Source: Alteromonas sp. MMG017
GTDB lineage: Bacteria > Pseudomonadota > Gammaproteobacteria > Enterobacterales > Alteromonadaceae
Assembly: GCF_018100795.1 (NCBI RefSeq)
Contig: NZ_JAGJDY010000002.1
Coordinates: 310,001 to 374,000, forward strand
Direction: 5' to 3'
DNA: 64,000 nt
Notes under the pieces: model-generated
Told to the model about the DNA's origin: nothing
Database searches by the model: none
Seen by the model: the letters and a program-made list of their open reading frames with translations, nothing else
Position numbers and translations under genes: made by a program
Part shown: in pieces, positions 1 to 10,400 of the stretch
How the letters are laid out: each line of letters begins with the position of its first letter
Position numbering within the stretch: position 1 is the stretch's first letter

Positions 1-1
1 A

Positions 2-775
2 GCACAAGCGGATGTAGCAGCATTAGAAGCTAAGTCTATGCCCGATGCGCGCATCACCGACTTGTACCTTAGAAAGCCACAGGTGATGAGCGCACAAGCA
101 TCGGTTAAATCGGCAGAAGCCCAACTTAAGATTGCCAAGCGAGACTTAGATAACTGCGAAGTGACTGCACCTTATGATGCTCTCATTATTTCCAGAGAAA
201 TCAGTACCGGCGATTATGTTACCCAAGGCACTACCGCTGCGGTGATCAATAATATTGAGCAGGCAGAAATCACTTTCCCAATCGCAGGCTTCGACCGCGT
301 ATTTTTAGATGAAAACACCTTGGGCAAAAAAGCCATACTTACCCTAGATGATTTAAGTAAAACACAAGTTACCGCCACTATCCACCGCGATACGGGGGTT
401 ATCGATAGTGCTACCCGCATGACGCATTTTGTGGCCAGAATTGAAGATCCTTACGCTTTAAATGCAACTAAGCCTATCGTTAAATTCGGCACCTATTCCA
501 CAATTAACTTTGAAGGCAAAAGGTTAGAAGATGTATACCGTGTTCCTCAAGAGTTAATCACCAATCGTACGCTTTGGACAATAAATGACGAAAGTAAGTT
601 GGTCTCGCAAAAAATTCAGGTTATTCGTGAAGATGGCAGCGATTTTCTTATACAAGGAACTTTTAACCCTAACAAAGTGGTGATGTCTTTACCTGAATAC
701 CCCCAAAATGGCATGGAAGTAAAAATTATCGATAATAGCGCTGATATTGTGGCAAACAGCGACACCGCTGAATAG
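2..775 (+). CDS. RND efflux periplasmic adaptor subunit (HlyD/MFP family), 5' end outside window
   Basis: The frame is open from base 2, so the N-terminus (signal peptide, first hairpin helix) lies to the left of the window; the ATG at 38 is internal. What remains is the second helix of the coiled-coil hairpin (Ala/Gln/Lys-rich, ending with a KRDLDNCEVTAP-like turn), the closing half of the lipoyl domain and the beta-barrel and membrane-proximal domains. The family links an inner-membrane RND pump to an outer-membrane channel. It ends 11 bases before the pump gene at 787, so the two are one operon. The substrate cannot be told from sequence. Confidence 0.9.
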   Translation, partial: AQADVAALEAKSMPDARITDLYLRKPQVMSAQASVKSAEAQLKIAKRDLDNCEVTAPYDALIISREISTGDYVTQGTTAAVINNIEQAEITFPIAGFDRVFLDENTLGKKAILTLDDLSKTQVTATIHRDTGVIDSATRMTHFVARIEDPYALNATKPIVKFGTYSTINFEGKRLEDVYRVPQELITNRTLWTINDESKLVSQKIQVIREDGSDFLIQGTFNPNKVVMSLPEYPQNGMEVKIIDNSADIVANSDTAE

Positions 776-786
776 GAGCGCCGCCA

Positions 787-3700
787 ATGAATAAAACGAA
801 TTCTGAAACCGGCATCATCGCGTGGTTTGCTAATAATGCAGTGGCTGCCAACCTTTTAATGATATTTATCATTTTAATGGGCTTGGCCAGTTACTTTACC
901 ATTCAGCGCCAAATGTTCCCTAACATCGAAATTAACTACATTACGGTGTCTGCACAATATCCTGGTGCTTCTCCCCAAGAAATAGAAGAAAGTATCCTTG
1001 TTAAAGTAGAAGAGTCGTTGAAGGACGTAACCGAAATTAAAAAAACGGTAGCCCGTGCTTTTCGAGATTCAGGAACAGTGACATTGGAAATTGATACCGA
1101 TGAAGAACTCACTGATGTTCTTGATAAAGTAAAACTAAGAGTTGACGGTATCGCCACCTTCCCTGCCGGTATGGAACCGGTAAATATCTCTCAAATTGAG
1201 TTCCAACAAGACGTTATTGAAATGCCTTTAGTGGGCGACTTGCCCCTTCCTGAACTTAAAGTTATTGCCAAAGATATTGAAGATGAGTTACTTCAACTAG
1301 GTAATGTTTCCTTGGTAGAAATATCGACACCTGACGATGAAATAGCGATAGAAATAAAGCCGGAAATGCTGCGCAAATACAGTCTTAGTATTGGCGATGT
1401 TAGCCAGGCAATAAGTAACTATTCAACGAATATATCGGCTGGGCAACTACGTACTAACGCCGGAATCATTTCTGTTCGAGTAGAAAACCAGTATTACAGC
1501 GGCGCTGAGTTTGCCCAAATTCCCGTGAAGATAGGCACAGCGGGTGCAAAAGTTACCTTAGGTGACATAGCGACAATTAAAGATGGCTTTACCGAAGGGG
1601 AACGCTACTTCAAATATAATGGTAAAAATGCCATTTATATGTCGGTAAGTGCAACTAAATCTCAAAATACTATTCCTGTTGCGAACACCGTAAAAGCCTA
1701 TATTGAGCAACGGAATAAAACTCTCCCAGATGGAGTGAGCTTAGAAATACTAGTAGATATGACCTACTACTTGAATGCTCGCTTAGACATGATGCTAAAA
1801 AACCTGTTTCAAGGCTCCATTCTTGTGGCCTTGATGCTAACCCTATTTTTACGCTTTAAACTGGCGTTATGGGTAATGGTAGGCTTACCTGTGTGTTTCT
1901 TGGGCGCGGTTATGTTGATGCCTATATTTGGCATCAGTATTAATATTCTTTCGCTATTCGCTTTCATTATGGTGCTAGGTATTGTGGTAGACGATGCCAT
2001 CGTCATAGGGGAAAGTGCCTATACCGAAATAGAAAGCAAAGGCGGTGGTATTGATAACGTAGTACGCGGCGCAAAGCGTGTTGCTACGCCAGCCACATTC
2101 GGTGTGTTGACCACCATTGCGGTATTCGCCCCGTTCACGCTAAGTAGCGGCCCTGAAGGAGCCTTCTTCTACAATATCGCTATTGTAGTTATCTTTTGCT
2201 TAGCGTTCAGCTTGGTTGAATCAAAGCTAATACTACCGGCGCATATTGCCCATACCCACTTTACTCCCATTAAAAAAGGAAGCTGGCGGGATAAGTTTAA
2301 TACCCGATTCTACGGCTTTGTAAACGGGCCTTATAAGCGGACGGTAGAGCGCGCGCTAAAATGGCGTTGGGCGGTGTTTTTTCTCTTCTTTGGTATTTTG
2401 ATGATCAGCATTGGGCTAATCAACGCGAACTACGTTCGTATGGTGCCTAACCCGAAAGTACCGCATGACTTCCCTAGCGTTCGCATCGAAATGAATGAAA
2501 ACGTGTCGGATGCAACTACCATTAGCGCGTTAAAGACCATAGAAAAAACCATCTTAGATGTTGAAGCGCAGGTTATTGATGAGTTTGGCACCGGTATGAT
2601 TCGAGACAGGCTTGCCTTTAACAATGAACGCACCCAAGGGCAAATTCTTACGCCTTTAGTGCACGAAGATAAGCGCCCTATTGATACTTTTGAATTAGCA
2701 AGACGCTGGCGTGAAGCCATACCTGAAATTCCTGGTATGAAGTCGTTCACTGTCATCGATGATGTTAATGGGGGTGGCGAAGATGGCGAGTTTGGCTATC
2801 TTTTATTTGGCTCAGATATCAATACATTGAACGCGGCAGGATTGAAGTTTATTGAAATGCTGCAACAGCAAGATGGCCTATTCGATGTTAGTTCAACCAT
2901 AGATCCTGCCAGTAAAGAAGTGCAACTGGTTATGCTGCCCGTAGCCTATGATTTAGGTTTAACGTTATCTGACATCGCCTCTCAAGTTGGGGCTAGCTTC
3001 TATGGCGGCGAAGCCCAACGGGTTATTCGTAATGGCGAAGAAGTGAAGGTAATGGTGCGATACCCTGAACTTACCCGAGAGCGGTTTGCTGATTTAAAAT
3101 ATACCGTTATTAAAACACCTCAAGGCCGTGATGTCTTACTTGGCGACGTAGTATTGTTGGAAGAAAAACCTGGAATTAGTTACATTCGCCGTGAAGGTGG
3201 TTATCGCAGCGTGTATGTGTGGGGAAATATTGACGAAGAAGCGGTAGAGCCGAACGAAGTAGTCGAAGAAATTCGCGAAAAACTACTTCCACAACTTCAA
3301 GAAGAGTTCCCATCGGTAATGACTGAGTTGGGCGGCGATATTGAAGAACAACAAGCGCAGCAAAGTGAGCAATTATTGTTTTTCTTAGCGGCAATGATTA
3401 TGGTTTATATCCTTTTGGCTGTGCCGCTTAAAAGTTATGGGCAACCGCTTATCATCATGTCGGTTATTCCGTTTAGCTTTACTGGGGCTATATGGGGTCA
3501 CTTCTGGCTCGGTTTAGATTTAAGCATGATGTCTACTTTTGGCCTGATAGCCGCCGCAGGTGTAGTAATAAATGATTCCCTCGTTATGACGGATTTTGTC
3601 AATCAACGCCGGGCACAAGGTTATAGTGTAAAAGAAGCAGTAACAGAAGCAGGAAGTGCTCGCTTTAGGGCTATCACACTGACTTCTATTACTACCTTCG

Positions 3701-3942
3701 CCGGTGTATTGCCTATTATGTTTGAAAGTAGCCTACAAGCTGCGTTCGTGGTGCCCATGGCGGCCGCTCTTGGTTTTGCCGTACTTTACGCTACGCTGGT
3801 AACGCTGATATTAGTGCCGTGTTTATATTTAATACTACTCGATTTAACCATTCCGTTTTCTTGGATAAAAAGTCGGATTTTCAGACAAAATCAGGTGTTA
3901 AATATGGATGTTAATACTGAGATTGGAATGGAAAATAAATAG
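787..3942 (+). CDS. RND efflux transporter permease subunit (AcrB/MdtB superfamily)
   Basis: A 1051-residue inner-membrane proton-driven pump with the usual RND plan: TM1 near residues 20-38, a large periplasmic loop, TM2-6, a second loop, then TM8-12. The TM4 acidic pair is present at D402-D403 (VVDDAIVIGE). TM10 reads GVVINDSLVMTDF near 925-937, so the lysine found there in AcrB (K940) is an isoleucine. This variant is known in a subfamily of RND pumps, so it is probably active. It partners the adaptor just upstream and is followed by a strong hairpin terminator. Export substrate unknown. Confidence 0.93.
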   Translation: MNKTNSETGIIAWFANNAVAANLLMIFIILMGLASYFTIQRQMFPNIEINYITVSAQYPGASPQEIEESILVKVEESLKDVTEIKKTVARAFRDSGTVTLEIDTDEELTDVLDKVKLRVDGIATFPAGMEPVNISQIEFQQDVIEMPLVGDLPLPELKVIAKDIEDELLQLGNVSLVEISTPDDEIAIEIKPEMLRKYSLSIGDVSQAISNYSTNISAGQLRTNAGIISVRVENQYYSGAEFAQIPVKIGTAGAKVTLGDIATIKDGFTEGERYFKYNGKNAIYMSVSATKSQNTIPVANTVKAYIEQRNKTLPDGVSLEILVDMTYYLNARLDMMLKNLFQGSILVALMLTLFLRFKLALWVMVGLPVCFLGAVMLMPIFGISINILSLFAFIMVLGIVVDDAIVIGESAYTEIESKGGGIDNVVRGAKRVATPATFGVLTTIAVFAPFTLSSGPEGAFFYNIAIVVIFCLAFSLVESKLILPAHIAHTHFTPIKKGSWRDKFNTRFYGFVNGPYKRTVERALKWRWAVFFLFFGILMISIGLINANYVRMVPNPKVPHDFPSVRIEMNENVSDATTISALKTIEKTILDVEAQVIDEFGTGMIRDRLAFNNERTQGQILTPLVHEDKRPIDTFELARRWREAIPEIPGMKSFTVIDDVNGGGEDGEFGYLLFGSDINTLNAAGLKFIEMLQQQDGLFDVSSTIDPASKEVQLVMLPVAYDLGLTLSDIASQVGASFYGGEAQRVIRNGEEVKVMVRYPELTRERFADLKYTVIKTPQGRDVLLGDVVLLEEKPGISYIRREGGYRSVYVWGNIDEEAVEPNEVVEEIREKLLPQLQEEFPSVMTELGGDIEEQQAQQSEQLLFFLAAMIMVYILLAVPLKSYGQPLIIMSVIPFSFTGAIWGHFWLGLDLSMMSTFGLIAAAGVVINDSLVMTDFVNQRRAQGYSVKEAVTEAGSARFRAITLTSITTFAGVLPIMFESSLQAAFVVPMAAALGFAVLYATLVTLILVPCLYLILLDLTIPFSWIKSRIFRQNQVLNMDVNTEIGMENK

Positions 3943-3972
3943 TACCGCCGCTCATTTTGCAGTACGTGGACT

Positions 3973-4003
3973 GCGCGGTTGATTACTATCAACCGCGCTT
4001 TTT
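3973..4003 (+). terminator. Rho-independent terminator of the first RND operon
   Basis: An 11-bp perfect stem, GCGCGGTTGAT (3973-3983) with its complement at 3988-3998, a 4-base loop and a run of five T directly after. It lies 30 bases past the pump stop codon. Confidence 0.9.
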
Positions 4004-4012
4004 AAAGAGTGT

Positions 4013-4153
4013 TTATTCTTTCAAAAACCGTATCAGCTCACTATGCCTAGGCTCTCCCAATAGTGGCATAGGACCGCTACCATAAGGAATATAGGCCACA
4101 GGTGTTAAGCGATTCGCTGCAGGTCTAGCTTTTGCTGGAATGAGATTCGCCAT
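4013..4153 (-). pseudogene. Possible 5' fragment of a LigB/DODA-type dioxygenase, overlapping the DoxX 3' end
   Basis: A 46-codon frame starts at an ATG (4153) inside the end of the doxX-like gene and stops at 4013. Its middle reads LTPVAYIPYGSGPMPLLG and then RHSELIRFLKE. I recall this as the N-terminal pattern of class III extradiol (LigB/DODA) dioxygenases, which begin with a PHGxGP-type loop followed by a short helix. The metal-binding His of that loop would be a Tyr here, and the frame ends where roughly 200 residues should follow. Position directly after DoxX is plausible for such a gene. It could also be a chance frame. Confidence 0.4.
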
Positions 4154-4502
4154 TGCGAACCACAAAAATATAACTCACCAGTATCGCTAATATTAAAGCC
4201 GGTATTACATTCGCGACAGCATCATAAACAACATGAAAATAAATAGCGCCAAGCATAATAATAAACAAACCGACACACGCATAAATGCTGGTTCGGCGTA
4301 ACCATATCCCCACGGCACCGGCAACTTCACATGCCCCAATAAAATAGCCGAACCACAACGGCAACCCCATTGCTGCGAACGACATGTGCATCTGTTCTAC
4401 ACCGGCTAATTTTGCTAAACCAGCAGATGCAAACGCCGCACTTGCTAAGCCTAAGCTCACCCACATTCCTACTTTCTTTGCTTTGCTCAAGACCTTCTCC
4501 AT
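4125..4502 (-). CDS. DoxX family membrane protein
   Basis: A 125-residue protein with four predicted membrane helices (about residues 12-30, 45-66, 72-90 and 95-113) and the DoxX pattern: a short N-terminal amphipathic stretch, a SAGLAKLAG segment, and a GACEVAGAVGIWL helix. DoxX proteins are small inner-membrane proteins of loosely defined redox or quinone-linked role. It is divergent from the LysR gene at 4619 across 116 bases, so that LysR is its likely regulator. Its end overlaps a possible dioxygenase fragment (4013-4153). Confidence 0.85.
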   Translation of the reverse strand: MEKVLSKAKKVGMWVSLGLASAAFASAGLAKLAGVEQMHMSFAAMGLPLWFGYFIGACEVAGAVGIWLRRTSIYACVGLFIIMLGAIYFHVVYDAVANVIPALILAILVSYIFVVRNGESHSSKS

Positions 4503-4618
4503 TAAAATTCATAGTTAATTACTATTAACTTGCATAAAGCTTAAGCAAATAAATTAATAAATAATATTGAATGTATTTTAATAACTAATAAACTTAAAGT
4601 TTATGTTTTGGACCCAGC

Positions 4619-5521
4619 ATGAAACTTGAACAATTAACTATGTTTCAATCTGTAGCTGAACTAGGCTCGCTCAGCAAAGCCAGTGTTAGGCTACATAAAA
4701 CCCAACCTGCAATTAGTCAGAGTATTAAGCAATTAGAAACCACGTTGGGCATTACTTTGTTTAATCGGTCAGCCTATCGGTTAACCTTAACAGACGAAGG
4801 GAAAGTGCTATATCAACAAACTTTGCGGGTTTTAGATGAAGCCAACTCATTGCGTAATATCGCTCACAATATTGCTTCGGGTAACGAAACCAGTATAACG
4901 TTAGCAACCGAGGCAACTTACAATTTAAAAGGTATTGTTCCGATACTCGCCAATGTACAAAAGCAATTCCCTAATACACAATTGATCCTTAAACAGGAAT
5001 ATTTAACTGGTGCACTTGAAGCTCTACTTCAGCAAAATGCCACCTTTTGTTTATCTCCGTTAACGCCAGATCTCCAACAAAACAATCAAATAGATAGGCA
5101 CATGTTAAGTTCAGGCCGACTCGTTAATGTGGCATCACCGCAACTCATTGCAAGACATCCTAGGTTGCATACAAGTACTGAGTTAATTAACGAGTATCAA
5201 ATCGTGGTGCAAGATTCAGGGAAAGGTTCACTGAATAAAAGTTGGGGTGTACAAGATGGGCAACGATGTTGGTACGTTAATGACTTCGCGACAAAAAAGA
5301 TGCTTATTGAAAGCGGCATGGGCTGGGGGAAATTACCCGGACACCACATTCAGAGAAGTATAGAAAATGGCAAGTTGGTACAATTACAACTAAGCGATAC
5401 CGACAATTCAATAACTTTCGATTATTACATTATCAAAAATAAAAAACAGTATTTGGGCCCGGTTGCACAAGCTTTATGGGAGCAATTTAAAAACTATACT
5501 ATTAACACCTTGGTTCAATGA
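4619..5521 (+). CDS. LysR family transcriptional regulator
   Basis: A 300-residue LysR-type regulator. The N-terminal winged HTH is clear (residues 3-60: LEQLTMFQSVAELGSLSKAS, then QPAISQSIKQLE, then ITLFNRS). The rest is the substrate-binding-like effector domain, somewhat divergent in its C-terminal half. It starts 116 bases from the divergent doxX-like gene, the usual arrangement for a LysR and its target. Effector not predictable. Confidence 0.93.
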   Translation: MKLEQLTMFQSVAELGSLSKASVRLHKTQPAISQSIKQLETTLGITLFNRSAYRLTLTDEGKVLYQQTLRVLDEANSLRNIAHNIASGNETSITLATEATYNLKGIVPILANVQKQFPNTQLILKQEYLTGALEALLQQNATFCLSPLTPDLQQNNQIDRHMLSSGRLVNVASPQLIARHPRLHTSTELINEYQIVVQDSGKGSLNKSWGVQDGQRCWYVNDFATKKMLIESGMGWGKLPGHHIQRSIENGKLVQLQLSDTDNSITFDYYIIKNKKQYLGPVAQALWEQFKNYTINTLVQ

Positions 5522-5566
5522 CACGCTATTAAATCAACTCACGTAATTTCTAAATGATGGGAAAAG

Positions 5567-6196
5567 TTATGCAGGTTGTTGCGAGCTAACCTCGTACCGA
5601 CACAAAATAAGTGCGGCCGTACTTTTAGCAATATCTAACTTTCGGGCATCAGTTAAAGGGTCTTCTAGCTTAAACAATTGAGGCCAAAAACATTGCCCTT
5701 TTACCAGGCTATCCAACTCTTCAACCACTTGGTCAATGTCATCAAAATCCATACGGTTATCTTTTTTAGCGGCTTTTAACCACCGATATATGGCTTTTTC
5801 TTGTGCTTGAAGTTGAGCAACTTCATCTTTTAAACGGTTGGGCTCATAAAAAAAGTGACCAATAGCAACGCGGGCCAACTCTAGGTGTTCATCATCGCTC
5901 ATAAAGTTTATGTCGGCCATAATAAGGTCTGTGAGTTGGTCGGCGATTAATATTTCTGCGTTATAGGGTGCACCTATATCAACAAGGGCAGATTGCCACT
6001 GCTCTTTAATGAGATGCATCACCAACTCTTCTTTCGCTGAGAAATGGTTGTAAACTGTTCTTTTAGACACGTTCGCTAGCTCAGCCAGTTTATCCATGCT
6101 GGTTCCGTTTACGCCAAACTCTTGAAATGCCTGCTTTGCCGCTTGAATAATGGCATCTCGCTTAACATCGCTTCGGGTACGTGTAGTACTAGTCAT
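5567..6196 (-). CDS. TetR/AcrR family transcriptional regulator of the RND pump
   Basis: A 209-residue TetR protein. The HTH lies at about residues 12-60 (AIIQAAKQAFQEFGVNGTSM, then DKLAELANVSKRTVYNHF). The C-terminal ligand-binding domain resembles the TetR_C_11/AefR-like type. It is divergent from the adaptor gene at 6353, and the shared 156-bp gap holds a good promoter between two copies of an 18-bp repeat. The simplest reading is a repressor of the pump operon and of itself that is released by the pump's substrate or an inducer. Confidence 0.93.
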   Translation of the reverse strand: MTSTTRTRSDVKRDAIIQAAKQAFQEFGVNGTSMDKLAELANVSKRTVYNHFSAKEELVMHLIKEQWQSALVDIGAPYNAEILIADQLTDLIMADINFMSDDEHLELARVAIGHFFYEPNRLKDEVAQLQAQEKAIYRWLKAAKKDNRMDFDDIDQVVEELDSLVKGQCFWPQLFKLEDPLTDARKLDIAKSTAALILCRYEVSSQQPA

Positions 6197-6233
6197 AGTT
6201 TTTGCTGTCTAAAAATATTATGCGACCATTTTA

Positions 6234-6291
6234 CACTGCGCAGTTTACTTTTCAATGGATGATCTTTAAAATGCACCGCACAGTTTACTTT
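6234..6291. promoter_or_regulatory. Probable TetR operator: two 18-bp direct repeats 40 bp apart
   Basis: CACTGCGCAGTTTACTTT at 6234-6251 and CACCGCACAGTTTACTTT at 6274-6291 match at 16 of 18 positions with a period of exactly 40 bp. The first copy contains the perfect 10-bp palindrome ACTGCGCAGT. The pair brackets the -10 region of the pump promoter, which fits repression by the divergently encoded TetR protein. The pattern is seen; the binding is inferred. Confidence 0.65.
6244..6272 (+). promoter_or_regulatory. Sigma-70-like promoter of the second RND operon
   Basis: TTTACT (6244-6249), a 17-base spacer and TAAAAT (6267-6272) match the -35/-10 consensus at 4/6 and 5/6 with ideal spacing. 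The site is about 80 bases before the adaptor start and overlaps the putative TetR operator. Confidence 0.6.
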
Positions 6292-6352
6292 AATTATGGT
6301 GAATATAGTCGTCTATACTGTGTTCACCACAAATACGGATCGAAAAATTCTT

Positions 6353-7426
6353 ATGCCCATTTCGCGAATTCGTCACCTTGTTGCGTTTACTGCTTTGTCT
6401 GTTCTCACCCTTGCTGGGTGTACAACAGAGAATGACACTCAAGAGAAAACCATCGCCCCCCGCTATGTGAAACTTGCCGAGGTGAGCACTGTTCCTGCCT
6501 TTGATGAATTTACCTTTCCGGCAGTGGTTTCTGCGGTGAAAACGGTAGATCTTAGTTTTGAAGTGTCAGGTCGGTTGGTACAAACCGATTTAACGACGGG
6601 TAACGATATTGAAGAAGGAAAGCTGTTAGCCACCATTGACCGACAGCCCTTTGAGCGCCGAGTTGATGAACAACGCACTCGCTTAGAACAATCTAAACGC
6701 GAATTAGACCGTATTGAAAAGATGTATGCGCAGAAACTGGTTGCCCAAAGCACCCTTGATACTGCAAAAACCACCTACGAATTAGCTGAAATAGAACTAA
6801 AGACGGCGAAGCAGGATTTAAGTTACACCCAATTATATGCTCCTTTTGATGCCAAGGTGTCTCAGCGTCTTGTTGAAAATAATAGCTTTGTAGCGGCGGG
6901 AACACCTATTGCTCGCTTACAAGATGTGTCTAAAATTTACTTCAATATTAATGTGCCAGAAAGGCTACTCACCGCTAACCTTAATCGTGGAATAGAGCAA
7001 GCTAGTGCATCGTTAACAACAGAAGAAACCCAGTGGTACCCGGTTAACTATGTAGAACACAGCACCCAACCTGACCCTGTGTCGCAAACCTATGAAGTCG
7101 TGTTTGCTATGGAACCACGCTCAGATTTACCCCTTACGCCAGGTGCACGTGCCGTGGTGAAAGTAAGCTTACAAGGCTCGCCATTCCCTGATGGTGTTGT
7201 GGTTCCAGTGCAATCGTTAGTGGGCGATAAAGCTTCAGGTTTTGCTGTTTGGGTTTATAACGAAAGCAGTAAGTTGGTAAACAAAGTCAGTGTAACCGTT
7301 GAACATATTCATGAAGATTTCGCGGTACTAAGTGGTTCATTGACGCTGGGTGAAAAGGTTGTTGCAGCAGGCGCAACTAAAATGCGAGCAGACTTAAAAG
7401 TTCTTCCTTACGAGGGAGAAAAGTAA
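6353..7426 (+). CDS. RND efflux periplasmic adaptor lipoprotein
   Basis: A 357-residue HlyD/MFP protein. I chose the ATG at 6353, not the upstream in-frame ATG at 6296, because it gives a clean lipoprotein signal (MPISRIRHLVAFTALSVL, then lipobox LAGC with Cys23). Domains in order: lipoyl half (about 50-85), short coiled-coil hairpin (85-140), second lipoyl half, beta-barrel and membrane-proximal domain. It is tethered to the inner membrane by lipid and links the pump to an outer-membrane channel not encoded here. It ends 3 bases before the pump gene, so translation is probably coupled. Confidence 0.93.
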   Translation: MPISRIRHLVAFTALSVLTLAGCTTENDTQEKTIAPRYVKLAEVSTVPAFDEFTFPAVVSAVKTVDLSFEVSGRLVQTDLTTGNDIEEGKLLATIDRQPFERRVDEQRTRLEQSKRELDRIEKMYAQKLVAQSTLDTAKTTYELAEIELKTAKQDLSYTQLYAPFDAKVSQRLVENNSFVAAGTPIARLQDVSKIYFNINVPERLLTANLNRGIEQASASLTTEETQWYPVNYVEHSTQPDPVSQTYEVVFAMEPRSDLPLTPGARAVVKVSLQGSPFPDGVVVPVQSLVGDKASGFAVWVYNESSKLVNKVSVTVEHIHEDFAVLSGSLTLGEKVVAAGATKMRADLKVLPYEGEK

Positions 7427-7429
7427 GTT

Positions 7430-10400
7430 ATGGATATCGCTCGTTATTCAATTGATAAACCTGTAAATGTATGGCTAATGGTGGTGATACTGCTGCTTGG
7501 CGGTATTATTGCAATGACCAATATTGGTCGTTTAGAAGACCCCGAATTCACTATTAAACAGGTTAAGGTTTATACTAGCTACTCTGGCGCCGGTGCAGAA
7601 AAAGTGGAGCGGGAAATTACCGAACCTCTTGAAATTGCTATCCAGCAAATGCCACAACTTAAAAAGCTCACATCAATTTCTTCGCCCGCTTTATCTGAAA
7701 TTACCGTTGAAGTTAAAAGCAACTACGATAGCAATGAGCTTCCACAAATTTGGGATGAACTTAGAAAACGCTTACGAGACGCCGCTACATCCTTGCCGAC
7801 CGGAGCACAAGACCCTGTCGTTTTCGATGATTTTGGTGATGTTTACGGGCTTTATTACGCCCTGAGTGCGCCTGATTTTACCACCAGTGAGTTACGGGAA
7901 TTTGCGCGTTTAATTCGAAGAGATTTGTTAACCACTGAGGGCGTAGCGAAAGTCACTGTTAGCGGTGTGCAAACCGAACAAATCGTTGCCTATGTGAACC
8001 CCTACCAGCTAGCCGGGCTAGGTATTTCATTTCCTGATTTAACTTCGCTATTTGAAGATAACTTGCGCCCTTTTAACGGCGGAAGAGTCTTGGTAGACGA
8101 GAAGAACGTACGTTTAATCGTAGAACGGGCACCAGATAAAATTAAAGAAATTTCTAACCTTTCATTAGTGATCCCTGGTACGAACCGCTCTATTCGTGTT
8201 TCCGATGTAGCCACCCTTAAGCTAGAGCCTGCTGATATCCAGTCACAGCTTATTCGTTATAACGGTGAAGAAGCCTTAACCGTATCGGTTTCGGCGCTAT
8301 CTAACGTGAACATTGTTGATGTAGGCACTCGGGTAAATGCCAAAGTCGATGATCTACTTAATACCCTTCCGGTGGGTATTACCCTTACCCCTATTTACGA
8401 TCAAGCCTCGGTGGTTGATGAATCGGTAGATGGCTTTATAGCGAACTTAGTGATGTCGGTCGTCGTTGTAACTCTAACATTATGCTTGTTCATGGGTTGG
8501 CGCTCTGGCGTGGTAGTGGGCATGGTGCTGCTAGTTACCGTGCTAGGCACTATTCTTATCATGTGGCTAATGGATATTCAGCTTCAGCGTATATCTCTTG
8601 GTGCTATGGTTATTGCCATGGGAATGTTGGTAGATAACGCCATAGTTGTTGCCGAAGGTATGATGCTTCGAATGGCTACCGGCGCGTCGGCCAAAGATGC
8701 AGCAAGCTTTATTGTGAAACGAACCCAGTGGCCTTTATTAGGCGCAACAGTAATAGGTATCGCAGCCTTCTCGGGCATTGGTTTATCTGATGATGCCACC
8801 GGTGAATTCTTGTATTCCTTATTTGCCGTTGTATTAGTGTCTTTGATGATGAGTTGGGTGCTGGCCGTTACCTTAGTGCCTGTGCTTGGCGAGTTAGTGT
8901 TCCGCAAAGGCGTGAAGCAAACCGACGGCAATGAGCCAACATTGATGCAGCGCTGGTTCACCAAAACCCTCACTGGGGCTTTGAAATTACGCTGGGTGAC
9001 CATGGCCGTGTTGTTCGTGATTACCGTGGTAGCCTACGGCAGTTTCGGTATGGTTAAACAAGGCTTTTTCCCACCTTCAAACGCACCGCTGTTCTTTGTG
9101 CATTATTGGGGCCCTCAAGACCGTGATATTCGGGCTACCGAAAAAATCATTAAAGAAGCTGAACAACGTATTTTAGCGCAAGAAAATGTAACGGCTGTAA
9201 CCACCATCATTGGTCAAGGTGCAGATCGCTTTACGCTTACTTACGCGCCAAAAAGCGCCAATGAAAACTATGGCTTTTTCATGATACGCGTTAATGAATT
9301 AGAAAATATTCCCGCCGTTCAAGAAAAGCTTTCGGGTTTGCTCGACAATATTGATCTTGATGCCGATTTCTACCAAGAACGTATGCAATTTGGCCCAGGC
9401 TCTGGCGCCAAACTTGAAGCACGTTTTTCTGGCCCTGATGCAGAAGTTCTGCGAACCCTTGCCGAAGAAGCCAAAGGCATGATGTTAGCCGATGGCAATA
9501 TCAAAGATGTTCGACATAATTGGCGTGAAAAAGGTGTGGCCATCAATACGCAGTACGATAATTACAATGCTGGTATTGCGGGCGTTTCTCACTCTGATTT
9601 TAGTCAAACCGTACAATATGCCAGTAGCGGATTGCGTTTAGGCAGCGTGCAAGACGGAGACTATGCCTACAGTATTGTGGCAAAAATGGGGCATCCCGAT
9701 GACACCGCCATTCAATCGGTACGAGAAAGCCAAGTATGGTCGTCTCAACAACGTCAATATGTGCCATTTACGCAGGTATCAAGTGGTTTAGATATTGTGA
9801 CAGAAGAGCTACGTATTCATCGACAAGATAGATTGCGTACCATCACGGTAGAAGCTGAACCTGGTGACAATGAAACTGCCGCGAAAGCATTTGCTCGTAT
9901 TCGCCCTCAGATTGAAGCGATGGACATTCCTGCTGGTTATGCCCTTGAATGGGGTGGTGAGTTTGAAAGCTCTAGCGATGCACAAGCTGCATTAGGCGCA
10001 GGATTACCCGTGGGTTTCTTAGTGATGTTTATCATCTCTGTGCTGCTATTTGGCCACGCCCGTCAACCGCTGATCATTTGGTTAGTGGTGCCTATGGCGA
10101 TAGTTGGTGTAGTGACAGGGCTTCTGTCTACCAATATGCCATTTGGCTTTATGTCACTTCTTGGGTTCTTGAGTTTATTCGGCATGTTGATTAAAAATGC
10201 CATCGTGCTTATTGAAGAAATAGACCTACAAATTGAAGAAGGGCTAGAAATTAGAAAGGCTATAGTGGAAGCGACGTTAAGCCGTTTGCGCCCTGTGACG
10301 TTGGCGGCATTAACCACCATATTAGGTATGGCGCCACTGTTATTCGATGCCTTCTTTGCAGATATGGCAGTGACGATTATGGGTGGATTAACCTTTGCCA

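Noticed and set aside
6202..6435. 77-codon plus-strand frame starting at 6202
   Set aside because: It overlaps the promoter/operator region and the signal peptide of the adaptor in another frame; no conserved sequence.
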